Below, piece after piece: positions 8,393 through 17,971 of a stretch of DNA of 64,000 nucleotides (position 1 is its first letter; each line of letters opens with the position of its first letter). Position numbers and translations under genes: made by a program. The notes beneath the pieces were generated by a model, which was not told where the DNA came from, did not search any database, and saw only the letters and a program-made list of their open reading frames with translations. This DNA comes from Aquamicrobium lusatiense (GTDB lineage: Bacteria > Pseudomonadota > Alphaproteobacteria > Rhizobiales > Rhizobiaceae): positions 1,693,631 through 1,757,630 of the forward strand of contig NZ_JACHEU010000001.1 of the NCBI RefSeq assembly GCF_014201615.1. Direction: 5' to 3'.

Positions 8393-8953
8393 TCAGCCGG
8401 CAATGGCGCTGGAAGCCGCCATCAGCGAAAACAGGCCGATGACGACAGCAGCAAGCCGGTAGGCGTGCGGCCTGACAGCTTTGGGCAGCGACGAGCCGCA
8501 GACTGTCCAGACCGCTCCGGCGATCAGCGACAGGCAAAGGAACGATGCGACCGCACCCGAGCGCAACTCCGGGCTCATGGCCGGGATGAGGAGGGCGCCC
8601 ACCAGCATCGCCTTCGGATTGAGAAGGGTCGTCATGAAAACCCGGAGCAGGGCGGCGGACCTTTCCGTTGCGATGGCGTTTACTGGTTGGTTCCAGAGCT
8701 TCCATGCCGAAAACAGCAGCCAGACCGCAGCAATTCCCTTCATGACCGGCATCGCGGCGGCGACATCGGCGAAGCTTTGCACAAGAAGCAGATAGGCCGT
8801 GACGGCGACCAGATAGCCTGCCGCCTCCGCCACAGGAAGCACCATGGCGCGACGCCAGCCCATCGCTGCCCCCGATGCCGCGAGGATCGTGTTTGTCGGG
8901 CCGGGCGTGATCAGCACCATGATGGCGGCGATGACGAATGATACGAAAGACAT
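8393..8953 (-). CDS. LysE-family amino-acid/metabolite exporter
   Basis: A 186-residue hydrophobic protein with about six membrane helices and the diagnostic N-terminal I-T-P-G-P-T-N-T-I-L motif of the LysE/RhtB family. Family members export amino acids or related metabolites. It is somewhat shorter than the typical 205 residues. It faces the upstream cytochrome gene across a 43-base gap, and its start diverges from the small gene at 9105. The substrate cannot be told. Confidence 0.82.
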   Translation of the reverse strand: MSFVSFVIAAIMVLITPGPTNTILAASGAAMGWRRAMVLPVAEAAGYLVAVTAYLLLVQSFADVAAAMPVMKGIAAVWLLFSAWKLWNQPVNAIATERSAALLRVFMTTLLNPKAMLVGALLIPAMSPELRSGAVASFLCLSLIAGAVWTVCGSSLPKAVRPHAYRLAAVVIGLFSLMAASSAIAG

Positions 8954-9104
8954 CTGCTCTCTGTCCTCAGGTCATCCACTGATAGCAGGCTCTCTGTAAC
9001 GTGGATTGACCAGAATCAAGACACAGGCGGATTGCCGGGCCCAGCCCTCGTGGAACCGCTTACGGCCATTGGCGTTGAGGGTCGCGCCCGCAAAGGAGAT
9101 TGCG

Positions 9105-9350
9105 ATGCACAGATTGTGGTTCAACATGGCGATGCTGGGCATCGAGGCTCAGCAGGTGATCTGGCTGCGGACCATGAAGCTTGCCATGGGCGGCAAGCGG
9201 GGAGAGCGCGAGGCGCGCCGCATGGTGAGCGAGAAGGTCGCTGCGGCAGGTCAGGCCTCCGTCCAGATCGCGCGGGGCGCTTCGCCCGACAAGGTGGTGA
9301 AAGGCTACCGCAAGAAGGTGCGGGCCAATGCGCGACGCCTTTCGCGCTGA
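9105..9350 (+). CDS. Small conserved basic protein of unknown function
   Basis: An 81-residue protein rich in Arg, Lys and Ala with an AAGGAG ribosome site eight bases before the ATG. The N-terminal half (M-A-M-L-G-I-E-A-Q-Q-V-I-W-L-R-T-M) looks like an amphipathic helix, and the C-terminal half (G-Y-R-K-K-V-R-A-N-A-R-R-L) is strongly basic. Short helical proteins of this type occur in Hyphomicrobiales and are loosely phasin-like, but that likeness is not a family assignment. Confidence 0.6.
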   Translation: MHRLWFNMAMLGIEAQQVIWLRTMKLAMGGKRGEREARRMVSEKVAAAGQASVQIARGASPDKVVKGYRKKVRANARRLSR

Positions 9351-9456
9351 CTGACTGCCCTCAGCACTTTGGGGCAGATGGCTGGCTAAAACCGGGAGGC
9401 TCTGGTCTCAGCAGGATCGCGTTATCAGGCCGCTGCTTCCTGCCGGTTTGCGGGAG

Positions 9457-9497
9457 TCGCCTGCACCCGTCGAAACAACGGGTGCAGGCGATCCCTT
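9457..9497. terminator. Strong hairpin between convergent genes
   Basis: A 14-bp perfect stem (9457-9470 with 9478-9491) and a seven-base loop, followed by a T-rich stretch. It separates the small basic protein gene from the convergent doxX-like gene and can serve both. Confidence 0.7.
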
Positions 9498-9539
9498 TAC
9501 TTTCGCATGCGATCCTCACTGTCCGGCGGATCAGTGCGT

Positions 9540-10112
9540 TCAGAATTCCCGTCCAATCAGCAGGCGATCAACGGAAATCCGACCTCCGCCAAACGCTGCT
9601 ATCAGCGCGGCCCCGGCCGACCAGAAAGTCGAGTTGAATTCGGCTTTGGACTGGACCTGATGCAGGAATGCAGCACCACCGTCGGAGAGCAGCCGTGCTT
9701 GGCCATCAGCAGTGAGATACTGAAGATTATCCTTCAGAAATTCCATTCCTTCAGCAGTAAGGAAAGCGTCGCCGTAAGGGTGGGTGATGTGGAACCAGAT
9801 GGTGACCACCAGCATCACGGCATTGGCCAGAGCGATGGGGCGTGTAAAAAGGCCAACGGCGATCATGGCCCCTCCCACAAACTGCATGATGGCCAGCAGC
9901 GGCGAGAAGAACCAGCCGGGATAGAGGCCAAGTCCTTCGACAAACCCGGTTTGCGCAAAGGGTGCAATGATCTTCGGCCAGCCCTCGATCATCAACAGAC
10001 CGCCGATAACAATTCTGAACGCCGCCCATCCATATGGCTGCGCGAAGTTTCGATAGAACGGGCCCAAAAAGGGCATGAAAAGACCGGCGTCTTTAGGGGA
10101 GACTTCAGACAT
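9540..10112 (-). CDS. DoxX-family integral membrane protein
   Basis: About 190 residues with four probable membrane helices. The N-terminal segment has R-I-V-I-G-G-L-L-M-I-E-G-W-P-K, the DoxX/DoxD-type start, and the central part has A-I-M-Q-F-V-G-G-A-M-I-A-V-G-L-F-T-R-P. ATG 10112 is preferred over an upstream GTG at 10160. Related proteins act as membrane partners of quinone or thiosulfate oxidoreductases, but the role here is unknown. It is transcribed divergently from a cytochrome c gene 176 bases away. Confidence 0.82.
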   Translation of the reverse strand: MSEVSPKDAGLFMPFLGPFYRNFAQPYGWAAFRIVIGGLLMIEGWPKIIAPFAQTGFVEGLGLYPGWFFSPLLAIMQFVGGAMIAVGLFTRPIALANAVMLVVTIWFHITHPYGDAFLTAEGMEFLKDNLQYLTADGQARLLSDGGAAFLHQVQSKAEFNSTFWSAGAALIAAFGGGRISVDRLLIGREF

Positions 10113-10288
10113 GTGTTTCGGCACCTTAGCGGAGGATGGGAGGGTTATGCGAACCCTCACGGAGATTGATCCTGCCGGTGTCAGCCGTCAATATCGATGG
10201 ATAGCAGGCAATCTGTATTCTATGAATGTTGCCGAATTCCCGCGGCATCGCGATCGTGACATGCCGAAAATCTGAGGCGGTCCGACAC

Positions 10289-10705
10289 ATGTTTTGGCGC
10301 GATGCCGGCGTTTTGTCTTGTGCAGCGGGATTGGTTCGGGCCGCGCTGTTCCTCACTTTGACGACGGCTTCCGCCGCCCCTGCAGATATTGCAGCCGGGG
10401 AACAGATATTTCGCAAATGCGCCCCCTGCCACAACATAACCAGAAACGGCAATCGAATGGGGCCTCACCTCATGGGGATTGTTGGCCGCGAGATTGGCTC
10501 GGTCCCGGACTTCCGGTCCTATTCGCAGGCAATGAAAAGTGCCGGACAGGAAGGACGAGTGTGGACCGAGGAACTGCTGGCCGAATTCCTCTACAGCCCG
10601 AGAAGAACCATTCCGGGGAATTCCATGCGGTTTCTGGGGCTATGGAGCGATGAGGATATCAGGAACCTCATTGCATATCTGAAATCAGCTTCCCCGCACC
10701 GATGA
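10289..10705 (+). CDS. Class I c-type cytochrome (cytochrome c2/c550-like)
   Basis: A 138-residue protein with a signal peptide ending near T-T-A-S-A and one heme site C44-A-P-C-H48. The mitochondrial/c2-type features follow: N-R-M-G-P-H-L-M-G-I-V-G-R, then F-x-S-Y-S-x-A-M, and the probable axial Met in I-P-G-N-S-M-R-F. The start at ATG 10289 gives a normal signal peptide; upstream in-frame codons would add a non-hydrophobic leader. It would shuttle electrons between a bc1 complex or dehydrogenase and an oxidase. The divergent DoxX gene may be a partner. Confidence 0.85.
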   Translation: MFWRDAGVLSCAAGLVRAALFLTLTTASAAPADIAAGEQIFRKCAPCHNITRNGNRMGPHLMGIVGREIGSVPDFRSYSQAMKSAGQEGRVWTEELLAEFLYSPRRTIPGNSMRFLGLWSDEDIRNLIAYLKSASPHR

Positions 10706-10784
10706 CCCGGCCTCTCCTGATTGTTTCAGGCGGAGCCTTAAGGGGAGGGGAGAAAAATCGGGAAAACTAACTGATTGTTTTAAC

Positions 10785-10861
10785 TGGTCGGAGTGGCAGG
10801 ATTTGAACCTGCGACCCCGTCGTCCCGAACGACGTGCGCTACCAGGCTGCGCTACACTCCG
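10785..10861 (-). tRNA. tRNA-Pro(CGG)
   Basis: On the minus strand a 77-nt cloverleaf is visible: acceptor stem CGGAGTG/CACTCCG, a D arm, an anticodon stem CGTCG/CGACG with loop TTCGGGA (anticodon CGG), a T arm with GGTTCGAATCC, and an encoded 3' CCA. It reads the proline codon CCG. No integrase or att duplication was seen next to it. Confidence 0.93.
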
Positions 10862-11047
10862 TGACCAGTGGCGGGCTTATAACGCCGCGAATCTGTTCCT
10901 GCAAGCGGCAATGACACGACAATTTGCCTGTTTGTCACGATTGTTTGTGAACATGGCAGGATGGTGCGAGAATAACCCCCTTTAAAGGCTTTGCTGATAG
11001 GCAATGCGGCAGAGTTGCGTGTTAAAAAGGTGCGGGGGCCTGCTCAA

Positions 11048-12568
11048 TTGAAGCTCAGGATCGTAGAACAGGCGAGGCCGAATACGTTCGGGTTCGAGAC
11101 TTCGGCGCTGATTAAACCGACCGGCTTTCGCGAATATGACGCGCGCTGGTGGTTCGGCCGTCCGGGCGCTGAAAAGGAGCCGGAACTCAATCTGATCGGC
11201 GTGCAGGCGCTGGGCATGGGACTGGCGACGCTGATCCGCCGCATGGGCATCGGCCCCGAGATCGTGACAGGGCATGACTTCCGCGAATATTCGCTTGCGA
11301 TCAAGCTCGCGCTGGTGTCGGGCCTGATGGCCGCCGGCGCGAAGGTGAAGGACATTGGCCTTGCCCTTTCGCCCATGGCCTATTTCGCGCAGTTCGCGCT
11401 CGACACGCCTTCGGTCGCCATGGTCACCGCTTCGCACAACGAAAACGGCTGGACCGGCGTGAAGATGGGCGCGCAGCGGCCGCTGACCTTCGGGCCCGAC
11501 GAAATGTCGGCATTGAAGAAAATCGTTCTGGAAGGCGACTTCGATCTCGTCGGCGGTGGTTCCTACGAATTCGTGCCCGATTTTCGCGAGACTTATCTCG
11601 ATGATCTGGTCGCGGGAAAACGGATCTCACGCAAGCTCAGGGTGGTGGCCGCCTGCGGCAACGGCACGGCGGGCGCCTTCGCCCCGCAGGCGCTGGAGCG
11701 AATCGGCTGCGAGGTGATTCCCCTCGACGTCGAGCTGGACCACAGCTTCCCGCGCTACAATCCGAACCCGGAAGACATGCAGATGCTGCATGCCATTCGC
11801 GACAAGGTGCTGGAGACCGGCGCTGATGTGGGCCTCGGCTTCGATGGCGACGGCGACCGCTGCGGCGTGGTCGACAATGAAGGCAACGAGATCTTCGCCG
11901 ACAAGGTCGGCGTCATGCTGGCGCGTGACATTTCGCAACAATATCCCGGCTCGTCATTCGTCGTGGACGTCAAATCGACGGGCCTGTTCAAGACCGATCC
12001 GCAATTGCAGGCCAACGGCGCTGTAACCGATTACTGGAAGACCGGCCATTCCTACATCAAGCGCCGGGTGGCCGAGCTTGGCGCCATCGCCGGCTTCGAG
12101 AAATCCGGCCACTTCTTCTTCAACCCGCCGATCGGGCGCGGCTATGATGACGGGCTGGTGACGGCGATTGCCGTGTGCGGCATGCTCGACCGCAACCCGG
12201 GCAAGTCGATGGCAGATCTCTATCGGGAATTGCCGGTCACCTATGGCACGCCGACCATGTCGCCGCATTGTGACGACGAATTGAAATATGGCGTGGTCGA
12301 GCGCGTGCTGGCCGATTTCGAGGCGATGAAAGCCGCCGGAGAACGCTTTGCCGGACAGGCGATTGTCGATCTGGTGACGGTGAACGGCGTTCGCGTCGTG
12401 GCCGAGGATGGCACCTGGGGGCTGATACGGGCGTCGTCCAACAAGCCCGAGCTGGTGGTGGTGGTGGAAAGCCCGGTCTCGGCGGAACGGCGGCGCGAAA
12501 TGTTCGAGGCGCTGGATGCCGTATTGCGGCGCAGCCCGGAAGTCGGTCCCTACAACCAGACATTTTGA
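11048..12568 (+). CDS. Phosphomannomutase/phosphoglucomutase
   Basis: About 506 residues of the alpha-D-phosphohexomutase family. Visible sites are the phosphoserine loop T-A-S129-H-N, the metal site D-G-D-G-D-R (266-271), the sugar loop G-F-E-K-S-G-H, and the C-terminal phosphate loop R-A-S-S-N-K-P. It interconverts mannose-6-phosphate and mannose-1-phosphate (or the glucose equivalents). It lies just upstream of a GDP-mannose-forming enzyme, so both probably supply GDP-mannose for exopolysaccharide or lipopolysaccharide. The start is uncertain: TTG 11048 is chosen, TTG 10991 is longer, and no good in-frame ATG is near. Confidence 0.87.
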   Translation: MKLRIVEQARPNTFGFETSALIKPTGFREYDARWWFGRPGAEKEPELNLIGVQALGMGLATLIRRMGIGPEIVTGHDFREYSLAIKLALVSGLMAAGAKVKDIGLALSPMAYFAQFALDTPSVAMVTASHNENGWTGVKMGAQRPLTFGPDEMSALKKIVLEGDFDLVGGGSYEFVPDFRETYLDDLVAGKRISRKLRVVAACGNGTAGAFAPQALERIGCEVIPLDVELDHSFPRYNPNPEDMQMLHAIRDKVLETGADVGLGFDGDGDRCGVVDNEGNEIFADKVGVMLARDISQQYPGSSFVVDVKSTGLFKTDPQLQANGAVTDYWKTGHSYIKRRVAELGAIAGFEKSGHFFFNPPIGRGYDDGLVTAIAVCGMLDRNPGKSMADLYRELPVTYGTPTMSPHCDDELKYGVVERVLADFEAMKAAGERFAGQAIVDLVTVNGVRVVAEDGTWGLIRASSNKPELVVVVESPVSAERRREMFEALDAVLRRSPEVGPYNQTF

Positions 12569-12576
12569 GCGTGACC

Positions 12577-14814
12577 ATGAGTGACCTTATCGCCTGTTTC
12601 GTGATGAGCGGCGGCGTGGGATCGCGGCTGTGGCCGCTTTCTCGCGAGGACAATCCCAAGCAGTTTCACGATCTGTCAGGCGATGGGTCGATGCTCGCCA
12701 AGACGCTGCGGCGCATGACAGGCCGGACGGCGGGTGCTGCACCTGTGTTCCTGATCGCATCCGAACGCCATGCCGGGCGCGTGCATGGCGACATCAACGG
12801 CATCGATCTCGCTGGCGGCGGCGTGCTGTTCGAGCCGGTGGGGCGCAATACGGCCGCCGCCGTGGCGCTGGCTACGCTGCGCACGCTGGCCGATTTCGGC
12901 GACAGCCTCGTGCTGGTGGTTCCTTCCGACCACGAAATTTCCACCACCGCGCAGTTCTGGCAGACGGTGGAGCAGGGCGTGCCGGCAGCTGGCGCGGGCA
13001 GGCTGGTGGTGTTCGGCATTCGTCCCGATCAGCCCGAAACCGGCTATGGCTATATCGAGGTCGGCGCGGAGCAAGGCGGCGTGTTCGATGTCTCGCGCTT
13101 CGTGGAAAAGCCCGATACCGAGACGGCGCAGAAATATCTCGCGGCAGGCAATTACTATTGGAATGCAGGCATCTTCCTGTTCCGGGCAAGCGTGATGCGC
13201 GATGCTTTCCTGCGCTTCCAGCCGGAAATCTGGAAAGCCACGGAGAAAGCTTTCGCTGCGGCAACCAGCGATCTTTCCGGGCTCTATATGCCGGAGGATC
13301 TCTATGCGGCGATCCCGTCCGATTCCATCGACTATGCCGTCATGGAACGCGCCGAAGGCATCGCCATGGTGCCGGCGGGTTTCCGCTGGAACGATCTCGG
13401 TTCGTGGCAGTCGCTGCTCGATGTCGGGCCTTCCGACGAAAACGGCAATGTCATCATCGGCGATGTCGTCGCCATCGATTGCGAGAACTCTTATATCCGC
13501 AGCCATGGCCGGCTTCTGTCGGCGGTCGGCCTCAAGGATACGGCCGTGGTCGCCACCGCCGACGCGACCTTCGTGGCGCCTGTCTCGCACAGCCAGAATG
13601 TGCGCAAGGTGGTGCAGCAGCTCGAAAAGAGCGGAAGGCTGGAAACGCGCTTCACGCCTTCGCATGACCGCGTGGTGGAAAGTGGCGCGTGGCGCAGCCG
13701 CGTGCGGCACTGGCTGTTCGATGAGGCGCTGCCCTTGTGGTCGACCGTCGGCGTGGACGAGCGCCATGGCGGGTTTCATGAGGCGCTGGGGCTGGATGCC
13801 GTGCCGCTGGCCAGGCCGAAGCGCATGCGCACCATGGCGCGGCAGGTCTACGGTTTCGCGGTCGCGGGGTCGCGCGGCTGGGACGGGCCTGCCGACCGGC
13901 TGATCGCGCACGGGCTGGAGTTCATGTCGCGCGGGCGCACCGACCGGGGCGGCTGGGTGCGCACTCTCAATGTCGACGGCTCGGTAAACGACGCGACGGA
14001 GGACGCCTACGACCATTCCTGCGTGCTTCTGGCGCTCGCCCACGCTCATATGTGCGGCAATCCCGATGCGCTGAGGCTTGGCCGGGAAACCTTCGCTTTC
14101 CTCGACGAGCATCTGGAGGACAGCAGCCTTGCCGGTTTTCTTGAAGCGCCGGAGGGTGGCAGCCTGCGCCGTTCCAACCCGCATATGCATCTGCTGGAAG
14201 CGTTTCTGGCCTGGCATGAGGCGACCGGCGACAGGACCTATCTGCGCCGTGCCGCCCGCATCGTCGATCTGTTCCGCAGCTATTTCTTCGACGCCGATTC
14301 ATGGACCGTCGGCGAATTTTTCGAGGATGGCTGGGCGCCTGCGCCGGACGGCAAGGGCGACTGGACCGAACCCGGCCATCATTTCGAATGGGCCTCGCTG
14401 CTGATCGACTTCGCCAATCGCAGTGGCCAGAAGAGCCTGACCGCCTATGCCCGCAAGCTCTATGCCTCGGCGGTGGCCAACGGCCTGAACCGCGCGACCG
14501 GCCTTGCCTATGGCGCGGTGTCAAAGCAGGGCATGCCGCTCGATCTGGTGTCGCGAAGCTGGCCGCAGACGGAAGCGATCAAAGCCTCGATCGCGCTGGA
14601 CCGGGCCGACGGGCCGGACCTGAAGCCCGAGATCGAGGCGCGCGTGGGCCGCCTGTTCCGCTGGCATATCGATCCGGCACCGGTGGGGCTGTGGGTCGAT
14701 CGCATCGACGAACGCGGCCGCTCGGTGGCGACCGAAGTGCCGGCCTCGATCTTCTATCACCTCGTCTACGCGCTGATGCAGTATCTGGACGCGACGGCGG
14801 AGACAGGTCAGTAG
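12577..14814 (+). CDS. Fused mannose-1-phosphate guanylyltransferase / AGE-family epimerase-isomerase
   Basis: A 745-residue two-domain protein. Residues 1-340 form a ManC-type nucleotidyltransferase with [18 protein letters not shown] and Y-Y-W-N-A-G-I-F. Residues 365-745 match the N-acylglucosamine 2-epimerase/mannose isomerase fold, with a double ring of helices and motifs such as D-H-S-C-V-L-L and W-P-Q-T-E-A. The first half makes GDP-mannose from mannose-1-phosphate. The second probably interconverts mannose and fructose or their phosphates, replacing the cupin isomerase found in ordinary ManC/CpsB. With the upstream mutase, fructose-6-phosphate to GDP-mannose would be complete. Its 3' end overlaps the convergent betB gene by 7 bp. 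Confidence 0.88.
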   Translation: MSDLIACFVMSGGVGSRLWPLSREDNPKQFHDLSGDGSMLAKTLRRMTGRTAGAAPVFLIASERHAGRVHGDINGIDLAGGGVLFEPVGRNTAAAVALATLRTLADFGDSLVLVVPSDHEISTTAQFWQTVEQGVPAAGAGRLVVFGIRPDQPETGYGYIEVGAEQGGVFDVSRFVEKPDTETAQKYLAAGNYYWNAGIFLFRASVMRDAFLRFQPEIWKATEKAFAAATSDLSGLYMPEDLYAAIPSDSIDYAVMERAEGIAMVPAGFRWNDLGSWQSLLDVGPSDENGNVIIGDVVAIDCENSYIRSHGRLLSAVGLKDTAVVATADATFVAPVSHSQNVRKVVQQLEKSGRLETRFTPSHDRVVESGAWRSRVRHWLFDEALPLWSTVGVDERHGGFHEALGLDAVPLARPKRMRTMARQVYGFAVAGSRGWDGPADRLIAHGLEFMSRGRTDRGGWVRTLNVDGSVNDATEDAYDHSCVLLALAHAHMCGNPDALRLGRETFAFLDEHLEDSSLAGFLEAPEGGSLRRSNPHMHLLEAFLAWHEATGDRTYLRRAARIVDLFRSYFFDADSWTVGEFFEDGWAPAPDGKGDWTEPGHHFEWASLLIDFANRSGQKSLTAYARKLYASAVANGLNRATGLAYGAVSKQGMPLDLVSRSWPQTEAIKASIALDRADGPDLKPEIEARVGRLFRWHIDPAPVGLWVDRIDERGRSVATEVPASIFYHLVYALMQYLDATAETGQ

Positions 14815-16271
14815 GGGCTGTCGACGTCGCCGGTCTCCACATAGACCGACTTGATCTGCGAATAGTGCTGCAGGGCGGCCAGCGAATTCTCGCGCCCGAT
14901 GCCCGACTGCTTGTAACCGCCGAACGGCATCTCGACCGGGGTGAGATTATAGGCGTTGATCCAGCAGGTGCCGGCCTGCAACTCAGCGATGACGCGGTGT
15001 GCGCGGGGCATGTCGCGGGTGAAGACGCCGGCGGCAAGGCCGAACTCGGTGCCGTTGGCGCGGCTGATCACCTCGTCTTCATCCTCGAAGGACAAGACGC
15101 TCATCACGGGGCCGAAAATCTCCTCGCGCGCGATGCGCATCGTGTCGGTGACGCCGGTGAAGACGGTCGGTTCGACGAAGAACCCGCCGTCGAAACCTTG
15201 CAGGGCGGGGGCATTGCCGCCACAGGCGAGGACAGCACCTTCCTGCTTGCCGGCCTCGATATAGGACAGCACACGCTGATGTTGGGCCTTACTGACAAGC
15301 GGCCCCATCTGGGTTTCAGGGTCGAGCGGGTCGCCGATGCGGATTTTCTTGGTGCGTTCGACAAGGCGTTCGACAAACCGGTCGTGCATACCCTTTTGGA
15401 CGAAGACGCGGGTGCCGTTGGAGCAGACCTGCCCCGTGGAGTAGAAATTGCCGAGCATCGCGCCGCCGATGGCGTTTTCGAGATCGGCATCGTCGAAGAC
15501 GATGAGCGGCGACTTGCCGCCAAGCTCCATGGTGGCGTGCTTCATGTCGGCTCCGGCCTGTGCCAGAACGCGCTTGCCTGTTGCGACCGAACCGGTAGCC
15601 GACACCTTGGCCACGGACGGATGACCGACAAGGGATGCGCCGACGTCGCCATAGCCCTGCACCACGTTGAACAGGCCATCCGGCAGGCCGGCTTCGGAAT
15701 AGATTTCGGCCAGCGCCAGCGCTGACAAGGGCGTGTTTTCGGAGGGCTTGAACACCATGGCGTTGCCCATGGCGAGCGCAGGAGCGGATTTCCAGCCGGC
15801 GATCTGGATCGGATAGTTCCACGCGCCGATGCCGACGCAGACGCCGAGCGGTTCGCGGCGCGTATAAGCGAAGGGGCCGCCGAGGTCGATGAACTCGCCG
15901 TTGAAGCTGGCAATGGCGCCTGCGAAATATTCGAGGCAGTCGGCGGCGGAAGGGGCGTCCGCCACCAGCGTTTCCTGAATGGCCTTGCCGGTGTCCAGCG
16001 TTTCAAGCCGCGCCAGAGCCTCATTGCGCTCGCGCAGAATATCGGCGGCGCGGCGCAGGATGCGGCCGCGCTCGACCGGCTTGAGGCGCGCCCATTCGGC
16101 CTGCGCGGCGCGCGCCGACTCGATGGCCAGCTCGATGATGTTGGGCGTCGCCGCATGCAGCGTTGCGATGCACTCGCCGGTTGCCGGATAGATGACGGCG
16201 ATCTCGGCGCCGCGGTCATCGTCGATGTAACGTCCATTGACGTAATGCGAGGCGGTCGGCTGGGCGCGCAT
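14808..16271 (-). CDS. betB: Betaine-aldehyde dehydrogenase
   Basis: A 487-residue NAD(P)-dependent aldehyde dehydrogenase. The active-site segments M-E-L-G-G-K-S-P (general base Glu) and G-Q-V-C-S-N-G-T-R (nucleophile Cys) are present, with the G-S-V-A-T-G-K coenzyme loop. V-C-S-N-G-T-R-V-F is characteristic of BetB. It converts betaine aldehyde to glycine betaine, the last step of osmoprotectant synthesis from choline. ATG 16271 has a GGAG site six bases upstream, so it is preferred to ATG 16292. It is the last gene of the betI-betC-betA-betB series, 45 bases after betA. Confidence 0.93.
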   Translation of the reverse strand: MRAQPTASHYVNGRYIDDDRGAEIAVIYPATGECIATLHAATPNIIELAIESARAAQAEWARLKPVERGRILRRAADILRERNEALARLETLDTGKAIQETLVADAPSAADCLEYFAGAIASFNGEFIDLGGPFAYTRREPLGVCVGIGAWNYPIQIAGWKSAPALAMGNAMVFKPSENTPLSALALAEIYSEAGLPDGLFNVVQGYGDVGASLVGHPSVAKVSATGSVATGKRVLAQAGADMKHATMELGGKSPLIVFDDADLENAIGGAMLGNFYSTGQVCSNGTRVFVQKGMHDRFVERLVERTKKIRIGDPLDPETQMGPLVSKAQHQRVLSYIEAGKQEGAVLACGGNAPALQGFDGGFFVEPTVFTGVTDTMRIAREEIFGPVMSVLSFEDEDEVISRANGTEFGLAAGVFTRDMPRAHRVIAELQAGTCWINAYNLTPVEMPFGGYKQSGIGRENSLAALQHYSQIKSVYVETGDVDSPY

Positions 16272-16316
16272 GGCAGGCTCCGGTAATTCCATCGGATCGG
16301 TTGAAGGGACTTTGGC

Positions 16317-17969
16317 TTATCTGTCCGACTGTTGCCAGCGCGGATTGATCCAGGGTTCCTGATTGGACGGCGGCAGCGGGGCGCGGCCGAGAATATGATC
16401 GGCGGCCTTTTCGCCGGTCATGATCGACGGTGCGTTGAGGTTGCCGTTGGTGATACGCGGGAAGATGGACGAATCCGCGACACGCAGACCTTCAACGCCG
16501 ATGACCCGGCATTCGGGGTCCACAACGCTCATCGGATCGTCGGCCCGGCCCATGCGGCAGGTGCCGCAGGGATGCAGCGCGCTCTCGGCATGATCGCGAA
16601 TGAAGGCGTCGAGGTCCTCGTCGGTCTGCACATGGCCGCCCGGAGAAATCTCGCTGCCGCGATAGGGATCGAAGGCGGCCTGCGCGAAAATTTCGCGGGT
16701 CAGGCGGATGCAGTGACGAAATTCGGTCCAGTCATCCGGATGCGACATGTAGTTGAAGCGGATGACCGGCTTGTCCCATGCATCGGGCGAACGCAATGTG
16801 ACGGAGCCGCGCGATCTGGAGCGCATGGGGCCGACATGCGCCTGAAAGCCATGTGTGTTGGCAACCGCCTTGCCATCATAGCGCACGGCGGCGGGGATGA
16901 AATGATACTGGATATCCGGGTAGTCGATGCCGGCGGCGGAGCGCAGGAAGGCGGCTGCCTCGAAATGGTTGGTGGCGCCGAGACCGCTCTTGAACAGCAG
17001 CCACTGTGCGCCGATCAGCGCCTTTGAGATCGGATTAAGAACCGAGTTCAGCGTGATCGGCTTGGTGGATTCCTGCTGGATATAGAGTTCCAGATGATCC
17101 TGGAGATTGGCGCCCACACCCGGCCGGTCGGCAACAATGGCGATGCCGTTGTGGTGCAGATGCCGCGCGGGGCCGATGCCGGAAAGCATCAGGATTTTCG
17201 GCGAGTTGATCGAGGATGCAGCGACGATCACCTCACGTCGCGCTTTAACAAGCTGAATCTGTCCGCGAACTTCGATCTCGATGCCGGTGGCGCGTTGATT
17301 CTCGATGATGACTTTACGTGCGAAGCCACTGACCAGACTCACATTTCTGCGTTTGAGGGCAGGGCGCAGATAGGCATTGGCGGTGGACCAGCGCCGGCCG
17401 CGATGGATGGTCTGTTCCATCGGCCCGAAACCTTCCTGCTTCGAGCCGTTGTAGTCAGCGGTCAGCTCGAAACCGGCCTGCTGGCCGGCCTCGATGAAGG
17501 CGGCGTAGAGAGGGTTTGCGCGCTTGCCGCGCTGGACGTGCAGGGGTCCGCTGGTTCCGCGCCAGCCTTGCTCGCCGCCATGGGAATGCTCCATGCGCTT
17601 GAAGTAGGGCAGCACGTCGGCATAGCTCCAGCCGGCAGCGCCTTCCTCCGCCCAATGGTCGAAATCGCGGGCGTGGCCACGCACATAGACCATGCCGTTG
17701 ATGGAGGAGGATCCGCCCAGAACCTTGCCGCGCGGCGTGGCGAGAACCCGCCCGCCCAGATGCGGTTCCGGCTCGCTGGAAAAACCCCAGTCGTAGAGCG
17801 GCATGTTGAGCGGGATCGACAAAGCGGACGGCATCTGAATCAGTGGGCCGTAATCGGTGCCGCCATATTCGATGACGATGACCGAATGCTTTCCATCCTC
17901 GGACAGTCGGTAAGCCATGGCCGAGCCGGCGGAACCGGAACCGATGACGACGAAGTCTGCCTCATGCAT
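16317..17969 (-). CDS. betA: Choline dehydrogenase
   Basis: A 550-residue GMC-family flavoprotein. It begins with the FAD dinucleotide motif I-G-S-G-S-A-G-S-A and carries the GMC signatures [11 protein letters not shown] and [16 protein letters not shown]. The C-terminal part has H-P-C-G-T-C-R-M-G with the catalytic His region. It oxidises choline to betaine aldehyde at the membrane. The start follows the betC stop by two bases. Length and motifs are normal for BetA. Confidence 0.94.
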   Translation of the reverse strand: MHEADFVVIGSGSAGSAMAYRLSEDGKHSVIVIEYGGTDYGPLIQMPSALSIPLNMPLYDWGFSSEPEPHLGGRVLATPRGKVLGGSSSINGMVYVRGHARDFDHWAEEGAAGWSYADVLPYFKRMEHSHGGEQGWRGTSGPLHVQRGKRANPLYAAFIEAGQQAGFELTADYNGSKQEGFGPMEQTIHRGRRWSTANAYLRPALKRRNVSLVSGFARKVIIENQRATGIEIEVRGQIQLVKARREVIVAASSINSPKILMLSGIGPARHLHHNGIAIVADRPGVGANLQDHLELYIQQESTKPITLNSVLNPISKALIGAQWLLFKSGLGATNHFEAAAFLRSAAGIDYPDIQYHFIPAAVRYDGKAVANTHGFQAHVGPMRSRSRGSVTLRSPDAWDKPVIRFNYMSHPDDWTEFRHCIRLTREIFAQAAFDPYRGSEISPGGHVQTDEDLDAFIRDHAESALHPCGTCRMGRADDPMSVVDPECRVIGVEGLRVADSSIFPRITNGNLNAPSIMTGEKAADHILGRAPLPPSNQEPWINPRWQQSDR

Positions 17970-17971
17970 GG

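Noticed and set aside
10785..10861. tRNA-Pro as the attachment site of an integrated element
   Set aside because: No integrase or duplicated tRNA end was found on either side; neighbours are ordinary chromosomal genes.
12676..14217. Long minus-strand frame opposite the manC fusion
   Set aside because: The plus strand encodes ManC and AGE motifs throughout. The minus frame is Arg/His-rich and has no family.
14301..15725. Plus-strand frame running from the manC fusion across betB
   Set aside because: It crosses two well-supported genes on opposite strands and has no domain.
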